Notes: generated from the sequence alone by a model not told the origin. Positions 47,444-57,332 are shown, counted from the stretch's first letter. The stretch: DNA of 64,000 nt from Altererythrobacter rubellus (GCF_030284385.1 NZ_CP127221.1:2232412-2296411); one strand, 5' to 3'. Program-made: numbers and translations.

Positions 47444-47466
47444 TCAATCAAACCGCTATTGATTGA
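47444..47466. promoter_or_regulatory. Inverted repeat upstream of katG, possible operator
   Basis: TCAATCA (47444-47450) and TGATTGA (47460-47466) are perfect inverted copies 9 bp apart, 136 bp before the katG start, in an AT-richer stretch. It may be a regulator site for katG. It does not match an OxyR consensus that I can point to. Confidence 0.3.
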
Positions 47467-47601
47467 TTTATTCACTCAAACTTATCGGATCATCTCGCTT
47501 CGCCGGGATCGATCCGTTTGCTATACACGCTGTGTAAGCAGTGGCTGCGATGCGAGTCGCGCCAGCGCAGGAATTCAGACACCCCTATAGGAGAGCACAT
47601 T

Positions 47602-49803
47602 ATGGACGCGAAGACCGGTGAATTGAACGGTTGCCCCTTCCACGCAGAGCAAGGCACACGCCCTCTGCTGGGCCGTACCAACAAGGATTGGTGGCCAGAG
47701 ACAGCCAACACGGAAATTCTGACGCAGGGTGGCCGCAATGCGGACCCGATGGGCGAGGATTTCGACTATTGCGAAGCGTTCAATGCGATCGATTATGATG
47801 CGCTGAAAGCTGACCTTACAGCCTTGATGACAGACAGCAAGGATTGGTGGCCCGCCGATTATGGTCACTATGGCCCGTTTTTCATTCGCATGACCTGGCA
47901 TGCCGCCGGCACTTATCGCACCGGTGATGGCCGCGGTGGCGGTGGCAGCGGGCAGCAGCGCTTTGCACCGCTCAACAGCTGGCCAGATAATGGTAACCTC
48001 GACAAGGCACGCCGCCTGCTTTGGCCGATCAAGCAAAAATACGGCAAGAACATCAGCTGGGCTGACCTGTTCATCCTTGCCGGCAATGTCGCAATTGAAA
48101 GCATGGGTGGCCCTGTGTTCGGCTTCGGCGGCGGACGTAAGGACGTATTCGAGCCGGAAACAGTCTATTGGGGCACAGAGGAACTGTGGGTCGATACCGG
48201 TGCTGAAACCCGTATCACTCCTGACGATGGCCGCGCGTTGGAGAACCCGCTGGCTGCCATCCAGATGGGCCTGATTTACGTCAATCCCGAAGGGCCCGGT
48301 GGCAACCCGCACGACGATGCAGGTGCCGCGCGTGACCTGCGCGAGACCTTTGCTCGGATGGCCATGAACGACGAGGAAACGGTCGCCCTGACCGCTGGCG
48401 GACACGCCTTTGGCAAGGCGCATGGTGCCAAGCCCTCTGACACTTTCAGCGGTGCACCCGAAGGTGAATCGCTTGAGAAACAGGCATTCGGTTGGTTGAC
48501 CGATCAGGCAGAAATCGATGCGGGCAGTATCACTACGTCGGGCATCGAAGGCGCATGGTCCAACAATCCGACCAAATGGAGCCACGATTATCTGCGCCTG
48601 CTGTTCAAGTATGACTACGAGCTAACGCAGAGCCCGGCTGGTGCCAACCAGTGGACGCCGATCAATCCTGATCCGGAAGACATGGCACCCGATGCTCGCG
48701 ATCCTTCGAAGAAGGTTCCGACCATCATGACAACAGCTGACATGCAGCTGAAGCGCGATCCTGAGTATGCCAAGATTGCCAAGCGTTTCCTTGAGCATCC
48801 CGAACAGCTCGATGATGCATTCGCGCGGGCATGGTTCAAGCTGTGCCACCGCGACATGGGTCCAAAGTTTCGTTACCTCGGCCCTGAAGTGCCGTCGGAG
48901 GAGCTTATCTGGCAGGATCCGGTTCCGGCTGGCACCACGCCTTCAGACGCTGATGTTGCGGCGTTTAAGTCGGCTGTTCTGGATAGCGGTCTGACCGTCA
49001 GCGAGCTGGTCAAGGCGGCATGGGCTTCGGCCTCGACCTATCGCAATTCGGACCACCGCGGCGGCGCCAATGGCGCGCGTGTACGCCTTGCTCCGCAGGC
49101 AGGCTGGGCAGCAAATGACCCGGATGAACTCGGCAAAGTTCTGTCCAAGCTGGAAGAGCTGCGCGGCAATCTTTCGATGGCGGATGCTATCGTGCTGGCC
49201 GGTGCAGCAGCGGTCGAGAAAGCAGCCAAGGATGGCGGCCACGATGTTTCGGTCGATGTCACGACCGGTCGTGGCGATGCTACGGCCGAACAAACCGACG
49301 CTGAAAGCTTCGCCCCGCTGGAGCCGTTTGCAGACGGGTTCCGCAACTATCTGCGCAACAAGGCCAGCGTGAAGACCGAAGACCTGTTGATCGACAAGGC
49401 TCACCTTCTGGGGCTTTCGATCCCGGAAATGACCGCTCTGGTTGGTGGCTTGCGTGCGCTGGGCGCCGTTAGCGGCAACACCGGACATGGTGTCCTGACA
49501 GACCGTGCAGGAACGCTATCGAATGATTTCTTCGTCAATCTGTATGACATGTCGACCAAGTGGGCGGCTGCCGACACTGACGAGGAACTTTACATCGGTA
49601 GTGACCGTGCAACCGGCAATGAGAAGTTCCGCGCCACCCGCGCAGACCTGATCTTCGGTTCAAACTCACAGCTTCGCGCCGTGGGCGAGACCTATGCCGA
49701 AGCCGGTGGTGAAGAACGCCTGGTGCGTGACTTCGTAGCAGCCTGGACGAAGGTCATGGATGCCGATCGCTTCGACATCAGCCATGCAAAGTACCATGCA
49801 TAA
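47602..49803 (+). CDS. katG: Catalase-peroxidase
   Basis: A 733-residue heme enzyme that removes hydrogen peroxide and also acts as a peroxidase. Distal site [19 protein letters not shown] (Arg, Trp, His), the tyrosine of [12 protein letters not shown] and the downstream Met (FARMAMND) for the Met-Tyr-Trp adduct, and proximal His in [12 protein letters not shown]. The C-terminal duplicated half is present. No signal peptide. ATG 47602 has AGGAG 9 bases upstream; an in-frame start at 47518 is not supported. Confidence 0.97.
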   Translation: MDAKTGELNGCPFHAEQGTRPLLGRTNKDWWPETANTEILTQGGRNADPMGEDFDYCEAFNAIDYDALKADLTALMTDSKDWWPADYGHYGPFFIRMTWHAAGTYRTGDGRGGGGSGQQRFAPLNSWPDNGNLDKARRLLWPIKQKYGKNISWADLFILAGNVAIESMGGPVFGFGGGRKDVFEPETVYWGTEELWVDTGAETRITPDDGRALENPLAAIQMGLIYVNPEGPGGNPHDDAGAARDLRETFARMAMNDEETVALTAGGHAFGKAHGAKPSDTFSGAPEGESLEKQAFGWLTDQAEIDAGSITTSGIEGAWSNNPTKWSHDYLRLLFKYDYELTQSPAGANQWTPINPDPEDMAPDARDPSKKVPTIMTTADMQLKRDPEYAKIAKRFLEHPEQLDDAFARAWFKLCHRDMGPKFRYLGPEVPSEELIWQDPVPAGTTPSDADVAAFKSAVLDSGLTVSELVKAAWASASTYRNSDHRGGANGARVRLAPQAGWAANDPDELGKVLSKLEELRGNLSMADAIVLAGAAAVEKAAKDGGHDVSVDVTTGRGDATAEQTDAESFAPLEPFADGFRNYLRNKASVKTEDLLIDKAHLLGLSIPEMTALVGGLRALGAVSGNTGHGVLTDRAGTLSNDFFVNLYDMSTKWAAADTDEELYIGSDRATGNEKFRATRADLIFGSNSQLRAVGETYAEAGGEERLVRDFVAAWTKVMDADRFDISHAKYHA

Positions 49804-49854
49804 GCGCGGATAGAACCAACTCTGGAGAGCCCAAGCTTTCAGGGTCGCAGTTAA

Positions 49855-49886
49855 CCCCCGGTCGTTTCGGCCGGGGGTTTTCTTTT
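49855..49886 (+). terminator. Rho-independent terminator after katG
   Basis: CCCCCGG and CCGGGGG form the stem around TCGTTTCGG, followed by TTTTCTTTT. It lies 52 bp after the katG stop. Confidence 0.88.
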
Positions 49887-49927
49887 GGGTGCCTTGCAAG
49901 GCCGAGACTTGCCGCTAAAGCGCACCA

Positions 49928-50545
49928 ATGGACCAAAAGCTCTCTTCGATCTCGCGGATTTGTGCGGGCATCATCGGCATCGGCGCACTTGCCACCATCA
50001 CGTTGCAAACCACCATCAACACCGAGCCGGGTACCTCCCCCTTGGAGAACTTTGCGCTGCTGTTCCGTTTCTTCACCATATGGAGCAATTTCGCGGGCGG
50101 CGTGGTGATGTTGTGGATTGCCGCAGGCAGGCCGATCAGTCAGCGTGTTACCTTAGCACTGGCAACTGCGCTCACGATCGTCGCGCTGGTGTATCACGCA
50201 CTTCTCGCCGCAGACCATCATCCGGTTGAGCTTGATTGGTGGACCAACCTAAACTTTCACACGATCATTCCCGCTGCATTTATTCTTTGGTGGACGGTGT
50301 TTTCAGATCGCGCGCACCTGACCTGGCGATCATTGCCATGGGTGATGGTGTTCCCGATCCTCTATTCCGCTTTCGCTCTGATCTACGGCGCAAACACCGG
50401 ATTCTACGCCTATTTCTTCCTCGACCTCCCATCGCTTGGATGGGGGCAGATGCTGATCAATATGACTGGCTTAAGCGCATTTTTTGTCTTGATGGGCGCA
50501 GTACTTCTGGGGCTGCGCAACATTATCCCTAACGCCCACGTCTGA
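49928..50545 (+). CDS. Pr6Pr family membrane protein
   Basis: A 205-residue protein with about six helices. The segment FALLFRFFTIWSNFAGG and VYHALLAADHHPVELDWWTN, then NFHTIIPAAFILWW and LPWVMVFPILYSAFALIYG, match the Pr6Pr / FAR-17a-like group of bacterial membrane proteins. The conserved Thr-x-x-Ser-Asn and His residues might form an active site as in related AIG1/ADTRP hydrolases, but bacterial members are uncharacterised. Its 3' end overlaps the convergent smr gene by 17 bp. Confidence 0.72.
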   Translation: MDQKLSSISRICAGIIGIGALATITLQTTINTEPGTSPLENFALLFRFFTIWSNFAGGVVMLWIAAGRPISQRVTLALATALTIVALVYHALLAADHHPVELDWWTNLNFHTIIPAAFILWWTVFSDRAHLTWRSLPWVMVFPILYSAFALIYGANTGFYAYFFLDLPSLGWGQMLINMTGLSAFFVLMGAVLLGLRNIIPNAHV

Positions 50546-51095
50546 GTACGAGATAGATTGCACCCGCTCCACCGTGGCGGATATGCGCTTTGCGGACCGC
50601 CGCAATGGCATCGCCATGCTCGCTCGCCGCGAGCCAATCGAGCAGCTTCGCCCTGATCGCGCCTCTGCGGTGCTGGCGATCAGCCGGATCAACCGGGCGC
50701 GCACGCCCCGCGATTAGAAGCACGACTCTCGCCCCCATTGCTCTTGCTTGCGCCATCCCGTCCATCAGCCGCGCATGCGCGCTGTCGAGATTGTGGCCAT
50801 GTAGATCGAGAGTGAAATCTGGCGCAATCTCTCCAGCCTTCAGCTTGCGGTCCCAATGCCCATCGAGCCCGCCTTGATCGTGCGCTCGCACAGGACGGGA
50901 ACTATTGCTAGCCGGTATTGCGGGGCGCCGCGAAGGAAGCGGTATAGGCTTTCGCTGCGCCACGGTTTGTGCCGCTTTGTGCGAAGTGCCTGGTTGAACT
51001 TGCGGCAATTTGCGCCCCTCCAGGGGTGTGACGCTGGACGCCAGTTTAGCCCATGCGGCCGCTTCCTCGGCACTTAGACCGCGCGGAATGCTCAT
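50529..51095 (-). CDS. Smr/MutS2-domain protein
   Basis: A 188-residue protein. A variable N-terminal half (Pro/Arg/Gln-rich) precedes a C-terminal Smr domain: FTLDLHGHNLDSAHARLMDG (the DLHG motif), VVLLIAGRARP and IRHGGAGAIYLVLRR. Smr domains often nick DNA or RNA; here the usual TGKG is replaced by AGRA. The ATG overlaps the mltA stop by 4 bp, so it is the third gene of the timA-mltA-smr unit. Confidence 0.85.
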   Translation of the reverse strand: MSIPRGLSAEEAAAWAKLASSVTPLEGRKLPQVQPGTSHKAAQTVAQRKPIPLPSRRPAIPASNSSRPVRAHDQGGLDGHWDRKLKAGEIAPDFTLDLHGHNLDSAHARLMDGMAQARAMGARVVLLIAGRARPVDPADRQHRRGAIRAKLLDWLAASEHGDAIAAVRKAHIRHGGAGAIYLVLRRGR

Positions 51096-52288
51096 TCTGC
51101 GTTCGCTAGATTTAGCCGTTCGGCCGAAGCTTTCGGCACCAGTACCAAGGCTTGGCCACGCCCGCTCATTCCACCAGCGATTTCGCCGGCGTCTTCGCCC
51201 GCGCCCCAAAATGTGTCGAACCGGTTGGCGCCCTTGATCGCGCCGCCTGTGTCCTGCGCGATCCACAGCCCGTCTGCCTCATTACGGTCCAGATCGAGCC
51301 AGACAGGCGCGCCAAGCGGCACAAACCGGGGATCAACCGCCACCGAGCTTTCGCGGCGCACCGGCACCTCCAACGCACCCAAAGGGCCCTCGCCGATCAA
51401 TTCGCGAGAGAACACCCAGCTCTTGTTGAGCCGCATCAACGCGGCGCCATCTTCCAGATTTTCGCGCAGATACTGGACGATCCCTTGCATCGAAGGCGCA
51501 TATTTCCCGGGTTCATCTCCGAAAAGCTCACGCTCGCGCATCACGCCACCGATGCTGACATATTCGCGCCCGTTCTGCCCCGCATAACCGATGCGGATAG
51601 TCTCTCCATCTGGCGCGATAATTTTACCGGAGCCCTGGATTTGCAGGAAAAACAGCTCGATAGGGTCGGACGCATAGGCGATTTCCAACCCTCGCCCTAC
51701 CAATGCCCCCGCTTCGATTTCTGCCCGTTCGTAATAGGGTACAAACCTGCCATCGGCTGCGATTCTGCCAAGTGGCGGCTGCCCCTCGCGCTCGGATTCG
51801 GGCACCTCATCCGGCCAGGCACGAACCAAATCCGGAGGCATTGCGTAAACCGGTGTCTCGCACCCAGATTGGCGCACCCGGCATCCTGCGATTGCCGGTT
51901 CGAAATAGCCGGTGGCGAAGGCTGCACTATCACCGACACGGACTGGCGTGAGATATGAGTAGAAAAAGCCAAGCGGGTCTGTTGCGGACCATGCGGGCGC
52001 GGCATCGCAGGCATCTTGCCAGTCGGCGCGCTGTGTCAGCCCGCTCTGGTCATCACGCGCGAGAAGTTTAGGGCACGATTCGATAAAACTGGCGAGAGCT
52101 GCCGAGGCATCTTCCTGCGCAATTCGCAACTCCGCAAGGGCAGGGCCGATTGCCACGCCGAGTGCGGCAGCATTTTCGATTGGTGGCTGCGGTGCAGGCA
52201 TTATCCGTGCACAGCTCGCCAGCGCGAGCACAAACAATATCGCTGACGCGGATTGCCATCGGCGCGGCTCAGCCTTCGTCGGTCTCAT
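51092..52288 (-). CDS. mltA: Murein transglycosylase A (lytic), lipoprotein
   Basis: About 398 residues. The signal part SAILFVLALASCARI contains a lipobox-like LASC, so it should be an outer-membrane lipoprotein. The MltA domain shows FATGYFEPAIAGCR, ELFFLQIQGSGKI, IGYAGQNGREYVSIGGVMRE, and the 3D domain VDPRFVPLGAPVWLDL with IAQDTGGAIKGANRFDTFWG. It cleaves glycan strands with formation of 1,6-anhydroMurNAc. The ATG at 52288 lies inside the end of the timA gene (20 bp overlap). Confidence 0.92.
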   Translation of the reverse strand: MRPTKAEPRRWQSASAILFVLALASCARIMPAPQPPIENAAALGVAIGPALAELRIAQEDASAALASFIESCPKLLARDDQSGLTQRADWQDACDAAPAWSATDPLGFFYSYLTPVRVGDSAAFATGYFEPAIAGCRVRQSGCETPVYAMPPDLVRAWPDEVPESEREGQPPLGRIAADGRFVPYYERAEIEAGALVGRGLEIAYASDPIELFFLQIQGSGKIIAPDGETIRIGYAGQNGREYVSIGGVMRERELFGDEPGKYAPSMQGIVQYLRENLEDGAALMRLNKSWVFSRELIGEGPLGALEVPVRRESSVAVDPRFVPLGAPVWLDLDRNEADGLWIAQDTGGAIKGANRFDTFWGAGEDAGEIAGGMSGRGQALVLVPKASAERLNLANAE

Positions 52289-52958
52289 CCAGCAACCAGT
52301 CCGGTCCGCTCGAGGAAATATTGCGCGAGAATGTCCAGACGTCACGGCTTTCGACGGCATCATCAAGCGAGCCAGAGATAACATTGCCGTCTTTGTCACG
52401 CGTGACAGCCGCGATATCCGCCACAAATAGTACTGCGACACGTGCCATGCTTCCATCAAGCGTTGCCGAATGGATCTTGTCCTCTTCGATCCGGATCAGC
52501 TTGTTGTCGAGCGTGTGACCAGCTGCTTCGCGCGCATCAATCGCAGCGGCGAACCCGGCGTACACGTCATCATCACACAGCTCTTTCAGTGTTGCGAGAT
52601 CACCCTTCCAGAATGCGTCAAGCACCATCCGGTAAGCGCCTTTGGCACCTTCCAGAAACATGGTGATGTCAAAGCTTGGGTCAGCTGCGGAAATATCGCG
52701 TATGCCACGTTCAACCGCGGGAATCATGCCATTCAGACGGGGTTGAGGGCGAATCGGCGCAACCGGCTGAGATCCGGACTTGGGGGCAACCTGTGACGGG
52801 CGATCATCGTCATTCGCATCAAAGCGATGCGGCACTGATTCTTCCTCGTGTTCGGCGCGCTCGCCCAACACAGAATAGAGCCGCAGCCCCAAGAAGGCGG
52901 CAATCATGGCAAGAATGACAATTTCGACAATCACTTGATCTATCCAGTCTTTTGGCAA
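52269..52958 (-). CDS. timA: Tim44/TimA family putative adaptor protein
   Basis: A 229-residue protein. A single N-terminal helix (QVIVEIVILAMIAAFLGLRL) is followed by a polar linker rich in Asp, Pro and Ser (about 33-75) and a Tim44-like domain (about 85-225) with FLEGAKGAYRMVLDAFWKGD and LCDDDVYAGFAAAIDAREAA. Bacterial TimA has been proposed as a membrane-bound adaptor related to mitochondrial Tim44. It leads an operon with mltA and smr, and a perfect EcfG-type promoter lies 62 bp upstream. Confidence 0.88.
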   Translation of the reverse strand: MPKDWIDQVIVEIVILAMIAAFLGLRLYSVLGERAEHEEESVPHRFDANDDDRPSQVAPKSGSQPVAPIRPQPRLNGMIPAVERGIRDISAADPSFDITMFLEGAKGAYRMVLDAFWKGDLATLKELCDDDVYAGFAAAIDAREAAGHTLDNKLIRIEEDKIHSATLDGSMARVAVLFVADIAAVTRDKDGNVISGSLDDAVESRDVWTFSRNISSSGPDWLLDETDEG

Positions 52959-53019
52959 GCGAATAACTCGACCTTATACGCCCCTCACCCGTTAGATAGG
53001 GCTTTCCATTGAAATTCAC

Positions 53020-53045
53020 AACGCTGGAAGCATGCAGAACGTTCC
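53020..53045 (-). promoter_or_regulatory. EcfG-type stress promoter before timA-mltA-smr
   Basis: On the minus strand GGAAC (53045-53041) and CGTT (53023-53020) are separated by exactly 17 bases, the accepted EcfG pattern. The -10 element is 61 bp from the timA start codon and points to it. Between the promoter and the gene there is no other ORF on that strand. Confidence 0.7.
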
Positions 53046-53190
53046 TTTTTGGCGCGGCATTGCATGCATGTATCGATAGTCAGGCCGGTTGCGGGCCAGC
53101 AATTGGAGTGCTAGGCGGCGCGCAAGGCCGCTGAAAGCGCGGCAAATACGACCCAATTCTTGAAAAATTTGACGCGAAAGAGCATTCAAC

Positions 53191-53736
53191 ATGGCCGATG
53201 AAGGCGACATCCTGACAGACCTCGACAACCCCAATCCAGCTGCTGGCGGCAATGGCGCAGACAACCTGCCGACCGCCGGGATCATCACGCAATATGTGAA
53301 GGATCTGTCTGTCGAGAACCCGAACGCACCTGCATCTTTCCAATGGACCGAAAAGCCGCAGATCGATCTGCAGTTCAACATTGGTGCCAACAAGGTCAGC
53401 GACGAAGTGACCGAAGTTGAGCTCAAAGTGAACGTCACAGCCAAGACATCACAGGGCAATTCGTACCTTGTCGAGCTGGTTTATTGCGGCCTGGTTGGCA
53501 TTCGCAATGTGCCCGAGGAACAGGCACACGCTTTCATGTTTGCGGAAGCTCCGCGGCTGTTGTTCCCGTTTGCGCGCGCAGTGATTGCAGATGCGGTTCG
53601 CGAAGCCGGCTTCCAACCGTTGATGATGGATCCGATCGATTTCAACGGCCTCTATGTCCAGCAGCTGCAAGCCAAGCGTGCTCAGGAAGGGGCAGCGGGC
53701 GATGCAACTCCTGCCGCGCCTGAAGGCAACGCGTAA
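53191..53736 (+). CDS. secB: Protein-export chaperone SecB
   Basis: A 181-residue cytoplasmic chaperone that keeps preproteins unfolded and hands them to SecA. ITQYVKDLSVENPNAPASFQ, VSDEVTEVELKVNVTAKTSQ, FMFAEAPRLLFPFARAVIAD and FNGLYVQQLQ are the family's conserved segments. The N-terminal extension (about 27 residues) and the Ala-rich tail are species variation. It lies before murJ on the same strand. Confidence 0.96.
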   Translation: MADEGDILTDLDNPNPAAGGNGADNLPTAGIITQYVKDLSVENPNAPASFQWTEKPQIDLQFNIGANKVSDEVTEVELKVNVTAKTSQGNSYLVELVYCGLVGIRNVPEEQAHAFMFAEAPRLLFPFARAVIADAVREAGFQPLMMDPIDFNGLYVQQLQAKRAQEGAAGDATPAAPEGNA

Positions 53737-53762
53737 GCACGCGGCGCGCACTATTGCTTCTG

Positions 53763-53792
53763 GTCAGCCGCTTCGACAAAAGGGCGGCTGAC
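53763..53792 (+). other. Hairpin between secB and murJ
   Basis: GTCAGCCGC (53763-53771) and GCGGCTGAC (53784-53792) pair perfectly over 12 bases of loop. There is no U-tract, so it is more likely an mRNA processing or stabilising structure than a terminator. Confidence 0.4.
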
Positions 53793-53812
53793 GGGAAGGA
53801 TGCTTTAGCGCA

Positions 53813-55390
53813 ATGAGCTTGCTCAAAAATGTTGGGACGATCGGCGGGCTAACAGCGGTTAGCCGCGTGTTCGGCTTTGTGCGTGATATCCTGATCGCGC
53901 GCGTTCTGGGTGCGACAGCGATGGGCGACGCCTGGCAGCTGGCATTCATGCTGCCCAATATCTTCCGGCGATTGTTTGCAGAAGGCGCATTCGCGAGCGC
54001 TTTCGTGCCGCTGTTCAACCGCCGCATGAAAGATGACGAGGACATCAGCGAGGCCCGGGCCTTTGCGGAGAGCGTGCTCGCTGTGCTTCTGCCGATCCTG
54101 ATCGTTTTCGGCGCAATTGCGCTGATCGTGATGCCGTGGGTTGTCGAATACTTCGTCACTGATGGGCTAACCGAACAGGAAGGCAATCTCGAGATCGCTG
54201 TCCTGATGGCGCGCGTCACATTCCCGTATCTGTTGCTCATGAGCATTGCGACTTTGATCGCGGCTATCCTGAATTCCTTGTCCCGTTTTGCGGCCGCTGC
54301 CGCTGCGCCGATCTTGCTCAATATCTGCCTGATAGCCGCCCTGACCTATGGCCTGACATTGGGCGAAGGCCTGGAGGCACGCCGCGAAACCGCGCAATGG
54401 ATGGCAATCGCGGTCTCGCTTTCCGGTCTGTTGCAAGTTGTCTGGCTGTGGGCATTCATGTGCCGCGCCGGCTTCAGGCTGTCTTTGGTTGCGCCGAGGC
54501 TGACATCCGGCGTGAAGGAGCTAGGCATTCTGGCGCTGCCCGCGATCTTTGGGGCAGGCGTATATCAGATCAGCCGCGTAATCGATCTGTTCTTCCTCTC
54601 CAGCCTGCCGGTCGGCAGCTACACCCATCTGCAAATGGCGGACCGCTGGAACCAGTTGCCGCTTGGCATTATCGGCATAGCACTGGGCACAGCCATCTTG
54701 CCCGCGCTTTCCCGCTTTCTGGGTCGCGAGCAGGATGAGGATGCTGCGCGGTTACAGTCCAATGCGATCGAGCTATCCATGCTACTGACGCTTCCTTGCG
54801 CAGTTGCCCTGTTCTTTAACGGCACTGCCTTTGTACGCGTATTCATGGCTGGTCAGGCGTTTACTCAGGAAGACGCCGGTATCACCGGCATGGTTGTATC
54901 CGGACTTGTGATCGGTCTTCCCGCCTATGTGCTGGTCAAAGTGCTCACGCCAAATTTCTTTGCCCGCAAGGATACCCGCACCCCGGTTTTCACCGCTGCG
55001 ATCAGCCTGGCTGTCACCGCGGCGTTGAATTACTACTTTATCTTCGTGATCGGCCTCGGCGTGGTCGGACTGGCGATAGCTGGAGCTGTGGGCGCATGGA
55101 CCAACATTGCGCTACTGGCCGGAATTTTGCACGTTCGCGGTTTCTACCGTATGCCGCGCCGGATCTTTGGCCGCATTCTGCGCATTGCCATCGCGGCCGG
55201 AGCAATGGGCGCGGCGCTGCGGTGGCTGATGACGCAGATCGAGCCATGGTTTGTCGGCACTTTCAGCCAGCAAGCAACTGGACTTGTCGCAATTATTGGC
55301 ACAGGCATGTTCACCTATGTGATTGCAGCGATCATGCTCGGCGTACTCGACAAGGCAACCCTCCAGCGCCTAATGCGCCGCCAAACCTAA
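53813..55390 (+). CDS. murJ: Lipid II flippase MurJ
   Basis: A 525-residue MOP-superfamily membrane protein with about 13-14 helices that moves lipid II across the inner membrane. The start LLKNVGTIGGLTAVSRVFGF followed by VRDILIARVLGAT is diagnostic, as are NIFRRLFAEGAFASAFVPLF and YVLVKVLTPNFFARKDTRTP. GGAAGGATG precedes the start. trpS follows 21 bp later. Confidence 0.95.
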   Translation: MSLLKNVGTIGGLTAVSRVFGFVRDILIARVLGATAMGDAWQLAFMLPNIFRRLFAEGAFASAFVPLFNRRMKDDEDISEARAFAESVLAVLLPILIVFGAIALIVMPWVVEYFVTDGLTEQEGNLEIAVLMARVTFPYLLLMSIATLIAAILNSLSRFAAAAAAPILLNICLIAALTYGLTLGEGLEARRETAQWMAIAVSLSGLLQVVWLWAFMCRAGFRLSLVAPRLTSGVKELGILALPAIFGAGVYQISRVIDLFFLSSLPVGSYTHLQMADRWNQLPLGIIGIALGTAILPALSRFLGREQDEDAARLQSNAIELSMLLTLPCAVALFFNGTAFVRVFMAGQAFTQEDAGITGMVVSGLVIGLPAYVLVKVLTPNFFARKDTRTPVFTAAISLAVTAALNYYFIFVIGLGVVGLAIAGAVGAWTNIALLAGILHVRGFYRMPRRIFGRILRIAIAAGAMGAALRWLMTQIEPWFVGTFSQQATGLVAIIGTGMFTYVIAAIMLGVLDKATLQRLMRRQT

Positions 55391-55411
55391 TTACACGATA
55401 GAGAATCTCAA

Positions 55412-56431
55412 ATGCGCGTCGTTTCCGGCATTCAACCCACAGGCAAGCCTCACCTAGGCAATTACCTTGGCGCCATCCGCAATTATGTGAAGTTTCAGGA
55501 TGACGCGCTTGCAGCTGGCGGCGAATGCCTGATCTTTATTGCTGATCTTCATGCTCTGTCGATGCCGCATAACCCTGCAGAGCTGCATGCATCGACTCTG
55601 GAACTAGTGGCAACACTGGTCGCTTGCGGCGTAGATCCTGACAAGGCGATCCTGTTCAATCAAGCACAGGTACCCGCACACGCAGAGCTGCAATGGCTGC
55701 TCAACGGCACTGCTCGCATGGGCTGGCTAAACCGCATGACGCAATTCAAGGATAAATCGGGCAAGAACCGCGAAGGCGCATCGATTGCGCTGTTTACTTA
55801 CCCCGTTCTGCAGGCGGCTGACGTACTACTATACCAAGCGACGCATGTACCGGTGGGCGAAGACCAAAAGCAGCATCTGGAGTTGGCGCGCGACATCGCA
55901 CAAAAGTTCAACAATGATTTCGCTTCGGAAGACGCGCCCGTGTTTACTCTGCCAGATCCGATCATTCCGCCCGAAGCCGCGCGGATCATGAGCCTGCGCG
56001 ATGGCGGGGCAAAAATGAGCAAGTCTGACCCGTCTGAGATGAGCCGGATCAATCTGGCCGACGATGCTGACGAGATCATGAAGAAGATCAAGAAAGCGAA
56101 GACCGATCCCGAGCCCTTGCCAAGTGAGGCCAAAGGGCTGGAAGAACGCGCCGAGGCATCGAATCTCGTCGGTATCTACGGGGCACTGGCGGGCAAGAGC
56201 ACGGATGGCGTGTTGGCAGAATTCGGCGGGCAGGGTTTTGGCGTATTCAAGCCAGCTCTGGGCGAATTGCTGGTCGAAACGCTCCGTCCAATTTCGGCGC
56301 GATTTGTTGAACTGAAGGACGATCGTGAAGCCTTGGATGCGATTCTCGCACGGGGTGCGGCCCGCGCTCGCGCACTGGGAGCGCCAACATTGGATGCAAC
56401 CTACAAAGCTCTGGGCCTAGTAAGGGGCTGA
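55412..56431 (+). CDS. trpS: Tryptophan--tRNA ligase
   Basis: A 339-residue class I aminoacyl-tRNA synthetase charging tRNA-Trp. Signatures: GIQPTGKPHLGNYLGAIRN (HIGH-like site PHLGN), PVGEDQKQHLELARDIAQ, and the KMSKS loop GGAKMSKSDPSEMSRI. The middle insertion (LNGTARMGWLNRMTQFKDKS) is family-typical. Follows murJ closely, so co-transcription is likely. Confidence 0.97.
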   Translation: MRVVSGIQPTGKPHLGNYLGAIRNYVKFQDDALAAGGECLIFIADLHALSMPHNPAELHASTLELVATLVACGVDPDKAILFNQAQVPAHAELQWLLNGTARMGWLNRMTQFKDKSGKNREGASIALFTYPVLQAADVLLYQATHVPVGEDQKQHLELARDIAQKFNNDFASEDAPVFTLPDPIIPPEAARIMSLRDGGAKMSKSDPSEMSRINLADDADEIMKKIKKAKTDPEPLPSEAKGLEERAEASNLVGIYGALAGKSTDGVLAEFGGQGFGVFKPALGELLVETLRPISARFVELKDDREALDAILARGAARARALGAPTLDATYKALGLVRG

Positions 56432-56579
56432 TTCTCAGGCTTAGTTAAAGCTGGCGATCGTTAAATCCTCGTTCAGCCCGTCTCCTTTACAAAACACGCT
56501 ATCGATGACAGCCTGCTTTTTTAGCGACCGTGCCGGCTCCCGCGTGTTTTGGGCGCATGAATAATTTGGAGTTGCAACC

Positions 56580-57272
56580 ATGACCGCATTCAAATCAGTT
56601 CGCTCGCGGACTTTCAAACTCGCTGCTATACCCTTGCTGCTGGCAGGCCTCGCGGCGTGTGCATCGCCGGGCTTCAAGGCCGATGTGTCGCGCTTCCAGT
56701 CCAAATTGCCAGCACCCCAGGGTGAAACCTTCGCCGTTGTGGCCGACGATCCGGCGCTGGCGGGCGGACTTGAATTCGCGCTCTATGCCGATCTCGTCGA
56801 GGCACAGATGGAGCGTCTTGGCTATGCGCAAGCCGAACCAGACAACGCCAGCTTGCTGGTGCGGTTCGACTACGGCGTCGATAATGGCCGCGAAAAAGTG
56901 CGGACTACCGACACTGGGTTCCCCGATCCGTTTTGGGACCCGTGGTATCGGGGTTATTATGGTTCGCGCTACTATCGCAGTCGATTCCGCGGCGCGTGGG
57001 GTTATGGCTTTTACGATCCATGGTTCGGTGGACCGGAAGTACGCAGCTACACCGTTTACACCAGCGGTATCGACATGAAGATTGACCGGGCTGAAACTGG
57101 CGAGCGTCTGTTCGAAGGCAAGGCGCAGGCCGTTTCTACATCGAACCGCTTGCAGCATCTGGTGCCCAATCTGATTGAGGCAATGTTCACTAACTTCCCC
57201 GGAAATTCAGGCGAAACCTTGCGCATCACGATCAAGCCGGAAGAAACCAAGGTTCGTCAGGTCAATAACTAG
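56580..57272 (+). CDS. DUF4136 domain-containing lipoprotein
   Basis: A 230-residue protein. The signal peptide ends in the lipobox LAAC (LLLAGLAACASPGF). The DUF4136 domain follows: FKADVSRFQSK, LEFALYADLVEAQMERLGY, NASLLVRFDYGVDNG. A Tyr/Arg/Trp-rich segment (WDPWYRGYYGSRYYRSRFR) lies in the middle. The C-terminal part (FEGKAQAVSTSNRLQHLVPN) is typical. Function unknown; a cell-envelope role is inferred from the lipid anchor. Confidence 0.85.
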   Translation: MTAFKSVRSRTFKLAAIPLLLAGLAACASPGFKADVSRFQSKLPAPQGETFAVVADDPALAGGLEFALYADLVEAQMERLGYAQAEPDNASLLVRFDYGVDNGREKVRTTDTGFPDPFWDPWYRGYYGSRYYRSRFRGAWGYGFYDPWFGGPEVRSYTVYTSGIDMKIDRAETGERLFEGKAQAVSTSNRLQHLVPNLIEAMFTNFPGNSGETLRITIKPEETKVRQVNN

Positions 57273-57297
57273 ATTACCCTTGCACGGAGTTTGATTG

Positions 57298-57325
57298 GGG
57301 CGGTGCCGAAAGGCGCCGCCCTTTT
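57298..57325 (+). terminator. Rho-independent terminator after the DUF4136 gene
   Basis: GGGCGGTGCC and GGCGCCGCCC pair (one G-U) around GAAA, followed by TTTT, 26 bp after the stop codon. Confidence 0.88.
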
Positions 57326-57332
57326 CATTTCA

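Noticed and set aside
47575..48585. A 336-codon minus-strand frame over katG
   Set aside because: Antisense shadow of katG without start signals or motifs.
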